DNA of 64,000 nucleotides from Maricaulis sp947259345 (lineage in GTDB: Bacteria; Pseudomonadota; Alphaproteobacteria; Caulobacterales; Maricaulaceae): the NCBI GenBank assembly GCA_965217205.1, contig OZ244254.1, positions 1,302,001 to 1,366,000 on the forward strand, in the 5' to 3' direction. The position numbers and the translations under genes were made by a program. Below, in pieces: positions 1 through 9,188 of the stretch. Below the pieces are notes generated by a model. That model searched no databases. It had not been told where the DNA came from and saw only the letters and a program-made list of their open reading frames with translations. Each line of letters starts with the position of its first letter. The stretch's first letter is position 1.

Positions 1-1997
1 TCCGCATCAATGAGCTCTGCCCGACACTGTGACGCGATCCGGGGCGAAACAGTCAGGCGGGTAATGATCAGATCAGCGCGGGCGCAGTCCGTCGCCCAGT
101 CATCCAGACGCTCCAATACAGTCAGGCGAACGCCCTCAATCTCCGCCCCGCAGCCCAGACCATCGCAACGCGCCGCCCATCGTGCCGGCCGCAGTCCCGG
201 CTCTCCCCGCGCCTCCAGGAAGACACGGGCTGCAAAGCGCGAGCGTCGGCGGTCACTGGCGACCCACTCACCACTTGCGTCCCGCGCCAGCACGACGCCG
301 GTATCCGAGATCAGGAGATTGGGTTGCGGCAGGACAACCCAGCTCAGTCCGGCCGCCAGCATGACAACGCCGCCAACCATGCGAGCCGGTCCGCGCACCA
401 GCAGAGTCAGGACAAACCCTGCCGCGAACAGGCCCAGTACCAGCCCGGGCGCCGCAACGACCGGGCGAAGGGCGCCCGGCCAGGCGGCGACCTGCGCCGC
501 CAGGTCCAGCATCACGCCGAGGCCGGCCTCCATGACCGCGAAGGGCAAGGCGTCCAGCCCGAGTGGAATCAGCACGAGGCCGATCACGCCGGCGGGCATC
601 ACGATCAGCGAGAAAATGGGCATGACCAGCAGATTGCCCGCCAAGCCCCAGCTCGCGATGCGGTGAAAGTGAAAGGCCGCGAAGCCCGCTGTGGCGCTGC
701 CGGCGACGAGGCTGGTCGTACCGAGGCCGGAAACGAAGAGCCGGACTTGCGAGAAAGCCCCGCGCCCGGCGCCGGTTTGTCGGCGGGCCTGCCAGAGACG
801 CGCGACGACGATGAGGGCGGACGCGGCGGAGAAGGACATCTGGAAGCCCGGCGTGATGACCGCTTGCGGCTGGATCGCCAACACAGCAAGGACAGCAATG
901 GCCAAAGTGTGCAGAGACAAGGCCCGGCGGCGCAGGAGCACGGCACCCAGGACGGATACAGTCATGATGAAGGCCCGCTGGGTGGGAATTCCGGCCCCCG
1001 ACATCACCAGATAGCCCGCGGCAAACGCCAGCGCGACCCAGGCGGCCGGCATGGCGGCATCATGCCGCCGTGCCCAGGCGCTGAAACCTGACAGACAAAG
1101 GCGCACCGCGAAGAAGACACCGCCTGCCAGCAGCGCCATATGCATGCCGGAAATGGCCAGTACATGCCCAAGACCGGATTGGCGCAGAGCGTCCACATCG
1201 CGCGGCGCAATATGGGCCCGATCACCGGTCAGGAGCGCGGCAGCCAACCCACCAGGGCGCGGCGCCATGCGCTGGCGGATATGGCTGGACAGCGACGCCC
1301 GCAGCCTGACCAGGCGTCGCACCATTCGGTCCTGCCCGATTGCCGGACCAGGCACGGCTGTCTCGACCGCGAACCCTGTCGCCCCTATGTCCGAAAAGGC
1401 CGCGTGAAAGGCAAAATCATAACCGCCAGGCACAGCCGCCGGGCGCGGTGGCGCCAACACGGCACGAATGCGGATCGGATCACCCGGATACACCTCACCC
1501 GGGTCACCCAGAACCCGGATCCGGTTCCGGCGCGCACCCGCGTCATCGCGTAAGGTCGTCCGGATCAGGAGCCGCGTTCGCCCGGACCCGCTGCGCTCGA
1601 TCGCTTCGAGCCAGCCCTCGACACTGACCGCATCGCGGTAGCTGTCGACCCCTTCCCGATCCGCATGGTGCGCCAGCGTGTGACTTTGCGCGCGCCAGGC
1701 AAATGCCGCCCCGATCAGCAGGACCAGGGCAGTTATCCCCATCAGGCGCGAAACCCGTTTTCTGCTCTCAGGGGAAAAGCGAGCCGCCAGCGCCAAGGCC
1801 CCCGCCAGGGTGATCAGCCCGACGAAGAAGTTGTGTGACGGCTCTTCGGGAACAGAAAAATAGAGCCCGCAGCCGATAATCGCGGCCAACGCGGCGAGAA
1901 TGGTGGGTTTGAATTCCACAAGAGGATCAACCGGCTTGGCTGATTTCTTCGTCCGATTTGCTGCCAGGTGCGGCAGGATTGCGTCAGGTTGAAGCAC
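1..1997 (-). CDS. comEC: ComEC/Rec2-type DNA uptake channel (partial, 3' end off window)
   Basis: Reading the minus strand gives one open frame from about 1997 to the window edge with no stop, about 665 codons. It starts with a short cytoplasmic tail and two hydrophobic segments, followed by a periplasmic DUF4131/OB-like region. The ComEC hallmark HVLAISGMH lies near residue 280, then come many membrane helices. The in-window end (residues about 540-665) is a soluble domain that looks like the start of the metallo-beta-lactamase-like part. ComEC carries single-stranded DNA across the inner membrane during natural transformation. I chose the GTG at 1997 because it is the first start after an in-frame TAG; a GTG at 1919 is possible. 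No strong ribosome site is visible. The gene is divergent from gltX. Confidence 0.88.
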   Translation of the reverse strand, partial: MLQPDAILPHLAANRTKKSAKPVDPLVEFKPTILAALAAIIGCGLYFSVPEEPSHNFFVGLITLAGALALAARFSPESRKRVSRLMGITALVLLIGAAFAWRAQSHTLAHHADREGVDSYRDAVSVEGWLEAIERSGSGRTRLLIRTTLRDDAGARRNRIRVLGDPGEVYPGDPIRIRAVLAPPRPAAVPGGYDFAFHAAFSDIGATGFAVETAVPGPAIGQDRMVRRLVRLRASLSSHIRQRMAPRPGGLAAALLTGDRAHIAPRDVDALRQSGLGHVLAISGMHMALLAGGVFFAVRLCLSGFSAWARRHDAAMPAAWVALAFAAGYLVMSGAGIPTQRAFIMTVSVLGAVLLRRRALSLHTLAIAVLAVLAIQPQAVITPGFQMSFSAASALIVVARLWQARRQTGAGRGAFSQVRLFVSGLGTTSLVAGSATAGFAAFHFHRIASWGLAGNLLVMPIFSLIVMPAGVIGLVLIPLGLDALPFAVMEAGLGVMLDLAAQVAAWPGALRPVVAAPGLVLGLFAAGFVLTLLVRGPARMVGGVVMLAAGLSWVVLPQPNLLISDTGVVLARDASGEWVASDRRRSRFAARVFLEARGEPGLRPARWAARCDGLGCGAEIEGVRLTVLERLDDWATDCARADLIITRLTVSPRIASQCRAELIDA

Positions 1998-2067
1998 GAA
2001 GCAGCCTACGGTCTATCGCAAAAGCTGATATTCATGCTAACACGCTTTTCCCTTCTCGCAGTGCAGC

Positions 2068-3507
2068 ATGAATTCGCAATTGCAAAACAACGCCAAGATG
2101 ATCCGCACGCGCTTCGCGCCTTCGCCCACCGGCTTCCTCCATATCGGGGGAGCGCGGACGGCTTTGTTCAATTGGTTGCTGGCCAAGCGCCTTGGTGGTG
2201 AATTCCTTCTGCGTATCGAAGACACGGACCGCGCCCGCTCGACCCAGGCCGCGATCGACGCGATTCTCGACGGTCTGAGCTGGATGGGACTGAGCTGGAC
2301 TGGCGACGCCATCTCCCAGTTCGAGCGTGCAGATCGCCATGCGGAGGTGGCCTACGCCCTGCTCGAGGCCGGGCACGCCTTCAAATGCTATTGCACGCCG
2401 GACGAGGTCCAGGCGTTGCGCGATGAAGCCTTCGCCGCCGGGCGCGCCTTGCGCTCGCCCTGGCGCGACCGCGACCCGGCCGACGCTCCCGACGACACGC
2501 CTTTCACCGTCCGCTTCAAGGCTCCTGATACGGACGTCGTGCTCGAGGACGCCGTCCAGGGCCGGGTTCGCTGGGCCGCCAAGGAATTCGACGATCTCAT
2601 CCTGCTGCGCTCGGACGGCAATCCCACCTATAATCTCGCCGTCGTCGTCGATGATCATGACATGGACATTACCCATATTGTGCGCGGCGATGATCATCTG
2701 GTGAATGCCGGTCGCCAGAGCCAGATTTATGATGCCATGGGGTGGGAACGTCCGGTCTTTGCCCATGTCCCGCTGATCCACGGCCAGGACGGCAAGAAGC
2801 TGTCCAAGCGCCACGGAGCGCTCGGGGCCGAGGCCTATCGCGATATGGGCTACCTGCCTGAAGGGCTGCGCAACTACCTCCTGCGGCTCGGCTGGTCCCA
2901 TGGCGACCAGGAATTATTCAGTGATGCAGAGGCCATTGCGGCTTTCGATCTCGCCGGGCTGAACAAGGCCCCGGCCCGCATGGACATGGACAAGCTGAAC
3001 CATATCAATGGTCATCATCTGTCTCTGGCCGATGACAAGCGGCTGGTTGAACTGGTGACGCCATTCCTCGATGGCCTTGAAGATCGTATCCCGGAAGCCG
3101 ATATCACGCAGGAACGACTACTGGCCGCCATGCCGGTTCTCAAGACCCGAGCCGCGACACTGGAAGAACTGGCAGGCCAGAGCTACTTTCTGCTGAAACC
3201 GCGCCCGTTCCGGATCGAGGGCAAGGCTGCCAAGCCGCTCAAAGATGACGAAGCCCGCGCCCGGCTTTACCGCCTGTTCACGCATCTCGGCGATTTGGAT
3301 GCTTGGACAGATGGTGCGTTGTCGGACGCGCTCAAGGAATTCGCCGAGGCCGAACAGGTCGGGTTCGGCAAAATTGGTCAGCCGCTGCGTGCAGCCCTGA
3401 CCGGCGGAGCACCCGCTCCCGACCTGGCTCTGGTGATGACCTTTCTTGGTCGTGACGAGGCGCTGGCTCGTATCAAGGATCAGATGACGCCGGCTGCCTC
3501 CGCGTAG
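2068..3507 (+). CDS. gltX: Glutamyl-tRNA synthetase
   Basis: Class I aminoacyl-tRNA synthetase charging tRNA-Glu (in many alphaproteobacteria one GltX copy also misacylates tRNA-Gln). The HIGH-type motif appears as FLHIGG at residues 23-28 and the KMSKS-type loop as KKLSKRHG near residue 245. The length of 479 residues is normal. The ATG at 2068 gives an 11-residue lead before the conserved MIRTRFAPSPTG; the ATG at 2098 is an alternative start, and neither has a clear Shine-Dalgarno sequence. It is followed 23 bp later by gltA on the same strand, an arrangement common in this class, so the two are probably co-transcribed. Confidence 0.96.
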   Translation: MNSQLQNNAKMIRTRFAPSPTGFLHIGGARTALFNWLLAKRLGGEFLLRIEDTDRARSTQAAIDAILDGLSWMGLSWTGDAISQFERADRHAEVAYALLEAGHAFKCYCTPDEVQALRDEAFAAGRALRSPWRDRDPADAPDDTPFTVRFKAPDTDVVLEDAVQGRVRWAAKEFDDLILLRSDGNPTYNLAVVVDDHDMDITHIVRGDDHLVNAGRQSQIYDAMGWERPVFAHVPLIHGQDGKKLSKRHGALGAEAYRDMGYLPEGLRNYLLRLGWSHGDQELFSDAEAIAAFDLAGLNKAPARMDMDKLNHINGHHLSLADDKRLVELVTPFLDGLEDRIPEADITQERLLAAMPVLKTRAATLEELAGQSYFLLKPRPFRIEGKAAKPLKDDEARARLYRLFTHLGDLDAWTDGALSDALKEFAEAEQVGFGKIGQPLRAALTGGAPAPDLALVMTFLGRDEALARIKDQMTPAASA

Positions 3508-3530
3508 CCGCGAACCATGGGGATGACGTG

Positions 3531-4835
3531 ATGGAAAACAAAGCCAAACCGAACGGATCGGCCACGCTCAGCTATAATGGCCAATCGCTGGAACTCCCGG
3601 TTTATTCCGGCGAGATCGGTCCGGATGTTCTCGATATCCGCAAGCTGTATGCCCAGACCGGCATGTTCACCTATGATCCGGGTTTCACCTCGACCGCGAG
3701 CTGTGAGAGCCAGATCACCTATATCGACGGTGACAAAGGCACCCTGCTCTATCGCGGCTACCCGATCGATCAACTGGCCGACAGCTCCTCCTTTATCGAG
3801 GTCTGCTATCTGCTGATGAATGGCGAGCTGCCGTCAGCTGGCGAATTGGAAACCTTCGACTGGACGATTCGTCGCCACTCGATGTTGCACGACCAGTTCG
3901 ATCAGTTCTTCCGGGGCTTCCGCCGCGACGCCCATCCGATGGCCATCATGGTCGGCACGGTCGGCGCACTGTCCGCCTTCTACCACGACTCCACGGACAT
4001 CAATGATCCGGAAGCGCGCACGATTGCCAGCCATCGCATGATCGCCAAGATGCCGACGATTGCCGCCCGGGCCTATAAATACGCCATCGGACAGCCCTTC
4101 ATCAGCCCGCGCAATGATCTCGACTATGCCGCCAACTTCCTGCGCATGTGTTTCGCGGTCCCTGCCGAGGATTATGAGAGCAACAAGGTCCTCGCCAAGG
4201 CGATGGACAAGATCTTCATCCTGCATGCCGACCACGAGCAAAACGCCTCGACCTCGACCGTTCGCCTTGCCGGTTCTTCGGGCGCCAACCCGTTTGCCTG
4301 TATCGCGGCCGGTATTGCCTCGCTCTGGGGTCCGGCACATGGCGGCGCGAATGAAGCTGCGCTGAATATGCTCAACGAGATCGGCTCGGTCGACAAGATT
4401 CCCGAATATGTCGCCAAGGCGAAAGACAAGTCGGACCCGTTCCGCCTGATGGGCTTCGGTCACCGCGTCTACAAGAATTACGACCCGCGCGCCAAGGTCA
4501 TGCGGGACACTTGCCACGAAGTCCTCGACGTCCTTGGCGTCCGCAACGACCCAACCCTCCAGGTCGCCATGGAACTCGAGCGCATCGCGCTGGAAGACCC
4601 CTATTTCGTTGAGAAGAAGCTGTATCCGAATATCGACTTCTATTCAGGCATCACGCTCAAGGCGATGGGCTTCCCGACCGAAATGTTCACCGTCCTCTTC
4701 GCCCTGGCCCGCACGGTCGGCTGGATTGCGCAATGGTCGGAAATGCTGGAGGACCCAAGTCAGAAAATCGGCCGCCCGCGCCAGCTCTTCACCGGCGCCA
4801 CGCCGCGCGATTATGTCGATCTATCCAAGCGCTGA
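3531..4835 (+). CDS. gltA: Citrate synthase (hexameric type II)
   Basis: Condenses acetyl-CoA with oxaloacetate in the first step of the TCA cycle. The protein is 434 residues, the length of Gram-negative type II enzymes, with an N-terminal beta domain (about residues 10-60) that often carries NADH regulation. Active-site landmarks are visible: the HADHEQNAST region (near residue 235), the GFGHRVYKNYDPRA stretch (near 310) and the conserved GRPRQLFTG motif near the C-terminus. I chose the ATG at 3531; a GTG lies immediately before it at 3528. A purine-rich GGGGATGA at about 3519-3526 can serve as ribosome site. A strong terminator follows the stop. Confidence 0.96.
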   Translation: MENKAKPNGSATLSYNGQSLELPVYSGEIGPDVLDIRKLYAQTGMFTYDPGFTSTASCESQITYIDGDKGTLLYRGYPIDQLADSSSFIEVCYLLMNGELPSAGELETFDWTIRRHSMLHDQFDQFFRGFRRDAHPMAIMVGTVGALSAFYHDSTDINDPEARTIASHRMIAKMPTIAARAYKYAIGQPFISPRNDLDYAANFLRMCFAVPAEDYESNKVLAKAMDKIFILHADHEQNASTSTVRLAGSSGANPFACIAAGIASLWGPAHGGANEAALNMLNEIGSVDKIPEYVAKAKDKSDPFRLMGFGHRVYKNYDPRAKVMRDTCHEVLDVLGVRNDPTLQVAMELERIALEDPYFVEKKLYPNIDFYSGITLKAMGFPTEMFTVLFALARTVGWIAQWSEMLEDPSQKIGRPRQLFTGATPRDYVDLSKR

Positions 4836-4857
4836 TCGGTCCGGTTCGAACAAGGAC

Positions 4858-4888
4858 AAAGGCCGCTCCCATCGGAGCGGCCTTTTTT
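4858..4888 (+). terminator. Rho-independent terminator of gltX-gltA
   Basis: A hairpin of GGCCGCTCC and GGAGCGGCC around a CATC loop is followed directly by a run of six T's on the plus strand. It lies 22 bp after the gltA stop and 8 bp before the end of convergent lpxB. The A-rich flank on the other side could also give weak minus-strand termination, so it may serve both genes. Confidence 0.9.
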
Positions 4889-4895
4889 CTTCCGA

Positions 4896-6053
4896 TCAAC
4901 CCAAGCCGGCCAGCACAGCCTCGGCAGCGCGGCGGCTGGCCTGTCCCGAGCCCCGCATTCTCGTGGTCACCGCTTTGAGCCGTTCCGAGATCACTGCGCG
5001 CCCTTGCGCATCGCACAGCAAGCTCTCCACCTCGCGCGCGAGCACCTTGCCGGTACAATTGAGCTGGATGATTTCCGGAACCAGGCGGGTATCCGCGGCA
5101 ATATTCACCAAAGAAATATGCTGCGTTTTCAACAAGTTGAATGCGCGCACCAAAGCCCAGGTGATCCAGCCCAGCTTGTAGCTTGCGATCGTCGGCACGC
5201 CGGCCGTTGCCAATTCCGTCACAACGGTGCCCGAACAGGCCAGCGCCAGGTCAGCGGCGGCAAAGGCGTCCGCCTTTTCCGCTTCTCCCACGCGAATGGC
5301 GGCTCGCAGGACAGGGTGCTCGGCAATCGCAGCATCGACGAGATCGGCAACCGGATCCGCTACCGGTAGGACGAGACGCAAATCACCATGATCGCGCACC
5401 AGTCGATTGAGACCATTTATGAAGGGGGGCACCATGCGCCGGATCTCGGAGGGCCGGCTGCCCGGAAGAACAACAAGGACCGGCTCGTCGGCCCGAACCG
5501 CGTGACGGGTCCGAAAGGCCGCCCCATCCCCCGTCGGCAGGCGTTCCAGCGTTGGATTGCCGACAAAGGTCACTGGCAGGCCATGAGCCTCATAATAAGG
5601 CGCATCGAAGCTCAAGATCGTCAGGAGTTCGTCCACCGAAGCCGCGAGCGTAGCCGCTCGCCCGGGGCGGGTCGCAAAAACCTGTGGCCCCACATATTTG
5701 ACCAGTCGGATGGAGGGGTCCGCCGCGCGAACACCACGGGCGACACGCAGGGTGAAGCCCCAGGAATCGATCAGCACGACCACATCCGGCTTGGACGTCA
5801 GGATCGCTTCCACGGCTTCCGACACAGCCTGTTTGACGCGCTTGTAGGCCTTGAGCCCATCGATCCAGCCGAGAATATTCAGGCCCTCAATACTGGTCGC
5901 GCTGACGATGCCCTGCTCCGCCATGGCGCTCCCGCCAATACCGGACAGCCTGACATCCCCCGCCGTCAATGCCTTGAGCTCGCGCGCCAGTCCAGCGCCC
6001 AACAGGTCACCGGAGCGCTCAGCCGCGACCAGAAAGACATGCGGGACACTCAT
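4896..6053 (-). CDS. lpxB: Lipid-A-disaccharide synthase
   Basis: GT19 glycosyltransferase joining UDP-2,3-diacylglucosamine and lipid X into the lipid A disaccharide at the inner membrane. The protein has 385 residues (E. coli about 382). It shows the N-terminal VAAERSGDLLGA motif, the central YVGPQVFATRPGRA, and VVLPGSRPSEIRR, which is typical of the nucleotide-binding half. The ATG overlaps the stop of upstream lpxI by 4 bp, so translation is coupled. It is the last gene of the long lpx cluster and ends against the gltA terminator. Confidence 0.95.
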   Translation of the reverse strand: MSVPHVFLVAAERSGDLLGAGLARELKALTAGDVRLSGIGGSAMAEQGIVSATSIEGLNILGWIDGLKAYKRVKQAVSEAVEAILTSKPDVVVLIDSWGFTLRVARGVRAADPSIRLVKYVGPQVFATRPGRAATLAASVDELLTILSFDAPYYEAHGLPVTFVGNPTLERLPTGDGAAFRTRHAVRADEPVLVVLPGSRPSEIRRMVPPFINGLNRLVRDHGDLRLVLPVADPVADLVDAAIAEHPVLRAAIRVGEAEKADAFAAADLALACSGTVVTELATAGVPTIASYKLGWITWALVRAFNLLKTQHISLVNIAADTRLVPEIIQLNCTGKVLAREVESLLCDAQGRAVISERLKAVTTRMRGSGQASRRAAEAVLAGLG

Positions 6054-6892
6054 GAGGCCGCCTCGACCAGAAGGAACAAGCCATGGGTCGCCAGGGCCGC
6101 CTTGACACCCTCCCGGTCGACGATCAGTGCGCCATCAGCCTCCAGAACAATCCCGGCCAGCCCCGCAGCCGCGCACCGCGCGACGGTATCAACGCCGATG
6201 GTCGGAAGATCGACCCGTCTTTCCTGGATCGGCTTGGGTCGCTTGGCGAGGACGCCGCGGCGCGCCTCGGGCGTGCCACGCAGCGCCGGTGGCAGGCCCG
6301 CCACGCGCTCCAGCATGGCATTGGTACCCTCTTGCGCCTCAACCGCCAGAACGACCCCACCGACCACGACAGCGCCCTGGCCGATATCAAGTCGACCGAT
6401 CTCCGCGGCGACCGCCATGGCTTTCGCGGCATCGGCGCGTTGAGCGGAATCGGGTTCAACCGAACCGATCAGGCCGGCTGGCAACCCCTCCTGCCCGAGC
6501 AAGCTGTCGGCGCCAACCACCTTGAATCCGGCTTGCTCGAACTCGCTCACAACCACGCGGATCACGGCATCATCGCCCTTGCGGCCTGCCGCCAGAGCCT
6601 TGGGAACCATGATCAGGCCATGCCCATCCATTTTGAGCGAAGACAGATCCGGCCGGGAAACATAGCCGGCGAAGCAAACCGCATCACAGCCAGCAACGCG
6701 CAGATCCCGGATCATGCCGCCAATCTCGCCCACCGAGCGTGATGTCGTCTCGTAGGCGGCATAGTCCCGATCCGCGAAGCCCCGAAGCACCACAACATGA
6801 ACCGGGCGTTCGGTCTGCGCCTTGAGTATCTCCAGCGGCAAATCCCCGCCGCCGGCCAGCAGGCCAAGCTTTGTCCAGCCCGTCTCAGTCAT
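6050..6892 (-). CDS. lpxI: UDP-2,3-diacylglucosamine pyrophosphatase LpxI
   Basis: DUF1009-type LpxI hydrolyses UDP-2,3-diacylglucosamine to lipid X, replacing LpxH in many alphaproteobacteria. The 280-residue frame begins MTETGWTKLGLLAGGGDLPL and contains DAVCFAGYVSRPDLSSLKMD and a C-terminal GLAGIVLEADGALIVDREG, all typical of the family. An upstream extension of the open frame (to 7093) is rejected because it runs through lpxA in another frame. The chosen ATG overlaps the lpxA stop by 8 bp. Its place between lpxA and lpxB is the standard alphaproteobacterial order and supports the function. Confidence 0.93.
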   Translation of the reverse strand: MTETGWTKLGLLAGGGDLPLEILKAQTERPVHVVVLRGFADRDYAAYETTSRSVGEIGGMIRDLRVAGCDAVCFAGYVSRPDLSSLKMDGHGLIMVPKALAAGRKGDDAVIRVVVSEFEQAGFKVVGADSLLGQEGLPAGLIGSVEPDSAQRADAAKAMAVAAEIGRLDIGQGAVVVGGVVLAVEAQEGTNAMLERVAGLPPALRGTPEARRGVLAKRPKPIQERRVDLPTIGVDTVARCAAAGLAGIVLEADGALIVDREGVKAALATHGLFLLVEAAS

Positions 6893-7682
6893 CCGGCATG
6901 CAGATCGAACGTTTGGCGTCGGTGCGAATGAAATCGATAATCTCCGCAATCGGCGCATTGCCGGAATAGAGCTGGGCCACATCATCAACCCGCTCGTCAA
7001 ATGTTCCCTCCTGCGCGAACAGAAGCCGATAGGCGGCTCGCAGTTCACGCAAGGTCTCACGGGGCATGCCGCGGCGCTTGAGACCAACCACATTCAGCCC
7101 GGCCAGATGAGCGTGATTGCCGATGACTGAGCCATAGGGAATGACGTCGGCCGTCACCATGGCCATGGCACCGATGAAGGCGTGACGCCCCACCCGGCTT
7201 TTCTGGTGAATACCGGCATACCCCCCGAGAATGGCGTGATCGGCAATGATGGTTTCCCCGCCGATTGCCGCACAATTCGCGAAAACAACCCGATCCCCGA
7301 CGATGCAGTCATGGGCGACATGGGAGCCGACCATGAAATAACCATCACTCCCGATCACCGTGCGGCCACGGGCAAATGTGGTGCCCGGATGCATGGTCAC
7401 ATTCTCGCGCAGGATATTGCGTGGGCCGATAATGAGCTCCGTATCCTCGCCCTGGTATTTGAAATCCTGGGGTGGATGCCCGATCTGGGCGCCCGGGTAG
7501 AGGACGCAATCCTCTCCCAGCGTCGTGTTGCCGGCGATCGTGACATGGGAAATCACCCGCACGCGGTCCTTCAGTACCACTTTCGGGCCGATGATGCTGA
7601 ACGGGCCGATCTCGACCCCGTCACCGATCTGGGCAGCCGGATCGACAATCGCCGTGGAATGAATCTGGGTAGACTGGGTCAT
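6885..7682 (-). CDS. lpxA: UDP-N-acetylglucosamine acyltransferase
   Basis: First enzyme of lipid A synthesis, transferring a hydroxyacyl chain from ACP to UDP-GlcNAc. The 265-residue protein is a left-handed beta-helix built of hexapeptide repeats through about residue 190, followed by a helical C-terminal domain. The catalytic histidine is within HVAHDC (His124, matching E. coli His125). The substrate loop GGYAGIHQKSRVG is present. Its stop overlaps the lpxI start and its start overlaps the fabZ stop by 4 bp, so the cluster is translationally linked. Confidence 0.96.
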   Translation of the reverse strand: MTQSTQIHSTAIVDPAAQIGDGVEIGPFSIIGPKVVLKDRVRVISHVTIAGNTTLGEDCVLYPGAQIGHPPQDFKYQGEDTELIIGPRNILRENVTMHPGTTFARGRTVIGSDGYFMVGSHVAHDCIVGDRVVFANCAAIGGETIIADHAILGGYAGIHQKSRVGRHAFIGAMAMVTADVIPYGSVIGNHAHLAGLNVVGLKRRGMPRETLRELRAAYRLLFAQEGTFDERVDDVAQLYSGNAPIAEIIDFIRTDAKRSICMPDD

Positions 7683-8125
7683 GGATTCTCGATGGCCTTG
7701 GCGGAAAACTCAGCCTGTACCGCACGCTTCCCGTCGGCCCAGACTTCGCCCTTGAACTTGAAGACACCATGGCGCGCCGCAGTCACCGTGACCGGCATGC
7801 GCAACATCATGCCGGGGCGCACGGGCGCGCGGAAACGAACCTTGTCCGCGCCCATGAAGAAGACCGTCGCACTGTCCGGCGAGGCGCCCAGGGTCTTGTA
7901 CATCAAAACGGCGCCCGCCTGCGCCATCGCTTCGATCATGAGCACACCCGGCATGACCGGGTTGCCGGGAAAATGCCCGGGAAAGAAGGGCTCATTGGCG
8001 GTTACGCCCTTGATGCCCACAATGGATGTGCCGGCCACGTAATCTTCAGCGGCATCTATCAGCAAGAACGGGTAGCGGTGCGGAAGCAGGGTCTGGATTT
8101 CCGCGTTTTCGATGCGTTCTGACAC
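7679..8125 (-). CDS. fabZ: 3-hydroxyacyl-ACP dehydratase FabZ
   Basis: Hot-dog-fold dehydratase of type II fatty acid elongation, which competes with LpxA for 3-hydroxyacyl-ACP. The 148 residues include HRYPFLLID at 16-24 and the active-site segment FPGHFPGNPVMPG with catalytic His51 and Glu65. It lies between lpxD (5 bp upstream) and lpxA (4-bp overlap), the usual arrangement that balances phospholipid and lipid A synthesis. Confidence 0.96.
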   Translation of the reverse strand: MSERIENAEIQTLLPHRYPFLLIDAAEDYVAGTSIVGIKGVTANEPFFPGHFPGNPVMPGVLMIEAMAQAGAVLMYKTLGASPDSATVFFMGADKVRFRAPVRPGMMLRMPVTVTAARHGVFKFKGEVWADGKRAVQAEFSAKAIENP

Positions 8126-8130
8126 GCTGA

Positions 8131-9165
8131 TCAGCCTTTCTTCGGGGACTTGTTATCCGGGCGCGCCATGCGTCGGATGATCGCCATCTCGCGCATATAC
8201 TGCCGCATGGGTTGCGCCGGATTGCCAACCCAGATTTCACCGGCCGGAACGTCACGATTGGCTGCCGAGTTCGCGCCCACCTGCGCCCCCTTGCCGATCC
8301 GGACATGATCATAAATACCAACACGCCCGGCCAGGACCGCATTGTCCTCCAGGGTCACACTACCTGCGAGACCGGAATAGCCGGCCATCACGACCTGCTC
8401 GCCGATCTGCGCGTTATGCCCGATATGGCAGAGATTATCGATTTTCGTGCCACGCCCGATGCGGGTGGCACCAAACAGGCCTCGATCAATCGCCGTATTG
8501 GCCCCTATGGTAACGTCATCGCCGATGACTACAGTCCCCAAATGCAGAATGTCGGTATTGGATCCTTCGGATATTGCGACACCGAAGCCGTCCTCGCCAA
8601 TCACGGCTCCCGCAAGAATATTGCAATCTTCCCCGATATCCGTGCACAGCAGGCTGACGCGCGCGGCCAGTCGTGTCCCCGCGCCGATCCGGCAACCGGG
8701 TCCAATGACGCTGTGAGGTCCAATTTCACAGCCCGTGCCGATCTCTGCCCCCTCACCCACGACAACGCCAGCTGCCAGGCGCGCTTCGGGATCAATCCGG
8801 GCATCGGGATGGAGGAAGCAAGCGTCGTCGAACCCGCGCAAGCGGAACAAGTGTGGCAGGAGGGTTGCAAACGCGGTACGCGGCGCCCGGTGGGTCAGAA
8901 CGACCCCGCCCAGCTCGCGCGCGGCTTCGGCCGCGGCCTCGGGGCAGATGATGACGCGCCCCGTCAGGGCCCCTCCGGGTGCGCCCTTGAAGAGTTTGCC
9001 ATTTTCGGCATAGCACAAGGCCCCCGGGCTTGCCTCCGCGAGCGATGCCACAGTCGTCACGGACACTCCGGCCTGGGCAGAATCAGAAATCGCCGCACCC
9101 GAAAGCGCGGCGATCTCTTGCAGGGAAAGCGGGCCAAGCCGGTCGAAGAAACGCGGATCCGCCAC
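8131..9165 (-). CDS. lpxD: UDP-3-O-acyl-glucosamine N-acyltransferase
   Basis: Third step of lipid A synthesis: N-acylation of UDP-3-O-acylglucosamine. The 344 residues have an N-terminal uridine-binding domain (about 1-110), a long hexapeptide-repeat beta-helix (about 115-300) and a short C-terminal helix. The catalytic histidine is within NLCHIGHNAQIGE near residue 245. The protein ends in the Lys-rich tail KSPKKG. It follows skp by 23 bp. Confidence 0.95.
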   Translation of the reverse strand: MADPRFFDRLGPLSLQEIAALSGAAISDSAQAGVSVTTVASLAEASPGALCYAENGKLFKGAPGGALTGRVIICPEAAAEAARELGGVVLTHRAPRTAFATLLPHLFRLRGFDDACFLHPDARIDPEARLAAGVVVGEGAEIGTGCEIGPHSVIGPGCRIGAGTRLAARVSLLCTDIGEDCNILAGAVIGEDGFGVAISEGSNTDILHLGTVVIGDDVTIGANTAIDRGLFGATRIGRGTKIDNLCHIGHNAQIGEQVVMAGYSGLAGSVTLEDNAVLAGRVGIYDHVRIGKGAQVGANSAANRDVPAGEIWVGNPAQPMRQYMREMAIIRRMARPDNKSPKKG

Positions 9166-9188
9166 TCTTGCCCCCTGAGGTTCAGCGA

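Noticed and set aside
10..1553. Several overlapping plus-strand frames at the left edge
   Set aside because: The minus strand reads as one continuous ComEC frame with recognisable motifs; the plus-strand frames are shadows.
1..1997. comEC considered as a possible pseudogene
   Set aside because: Reading the minus strand codon by codon showed no stop or frameshift to the window edge, so it is simply truncated by the window.
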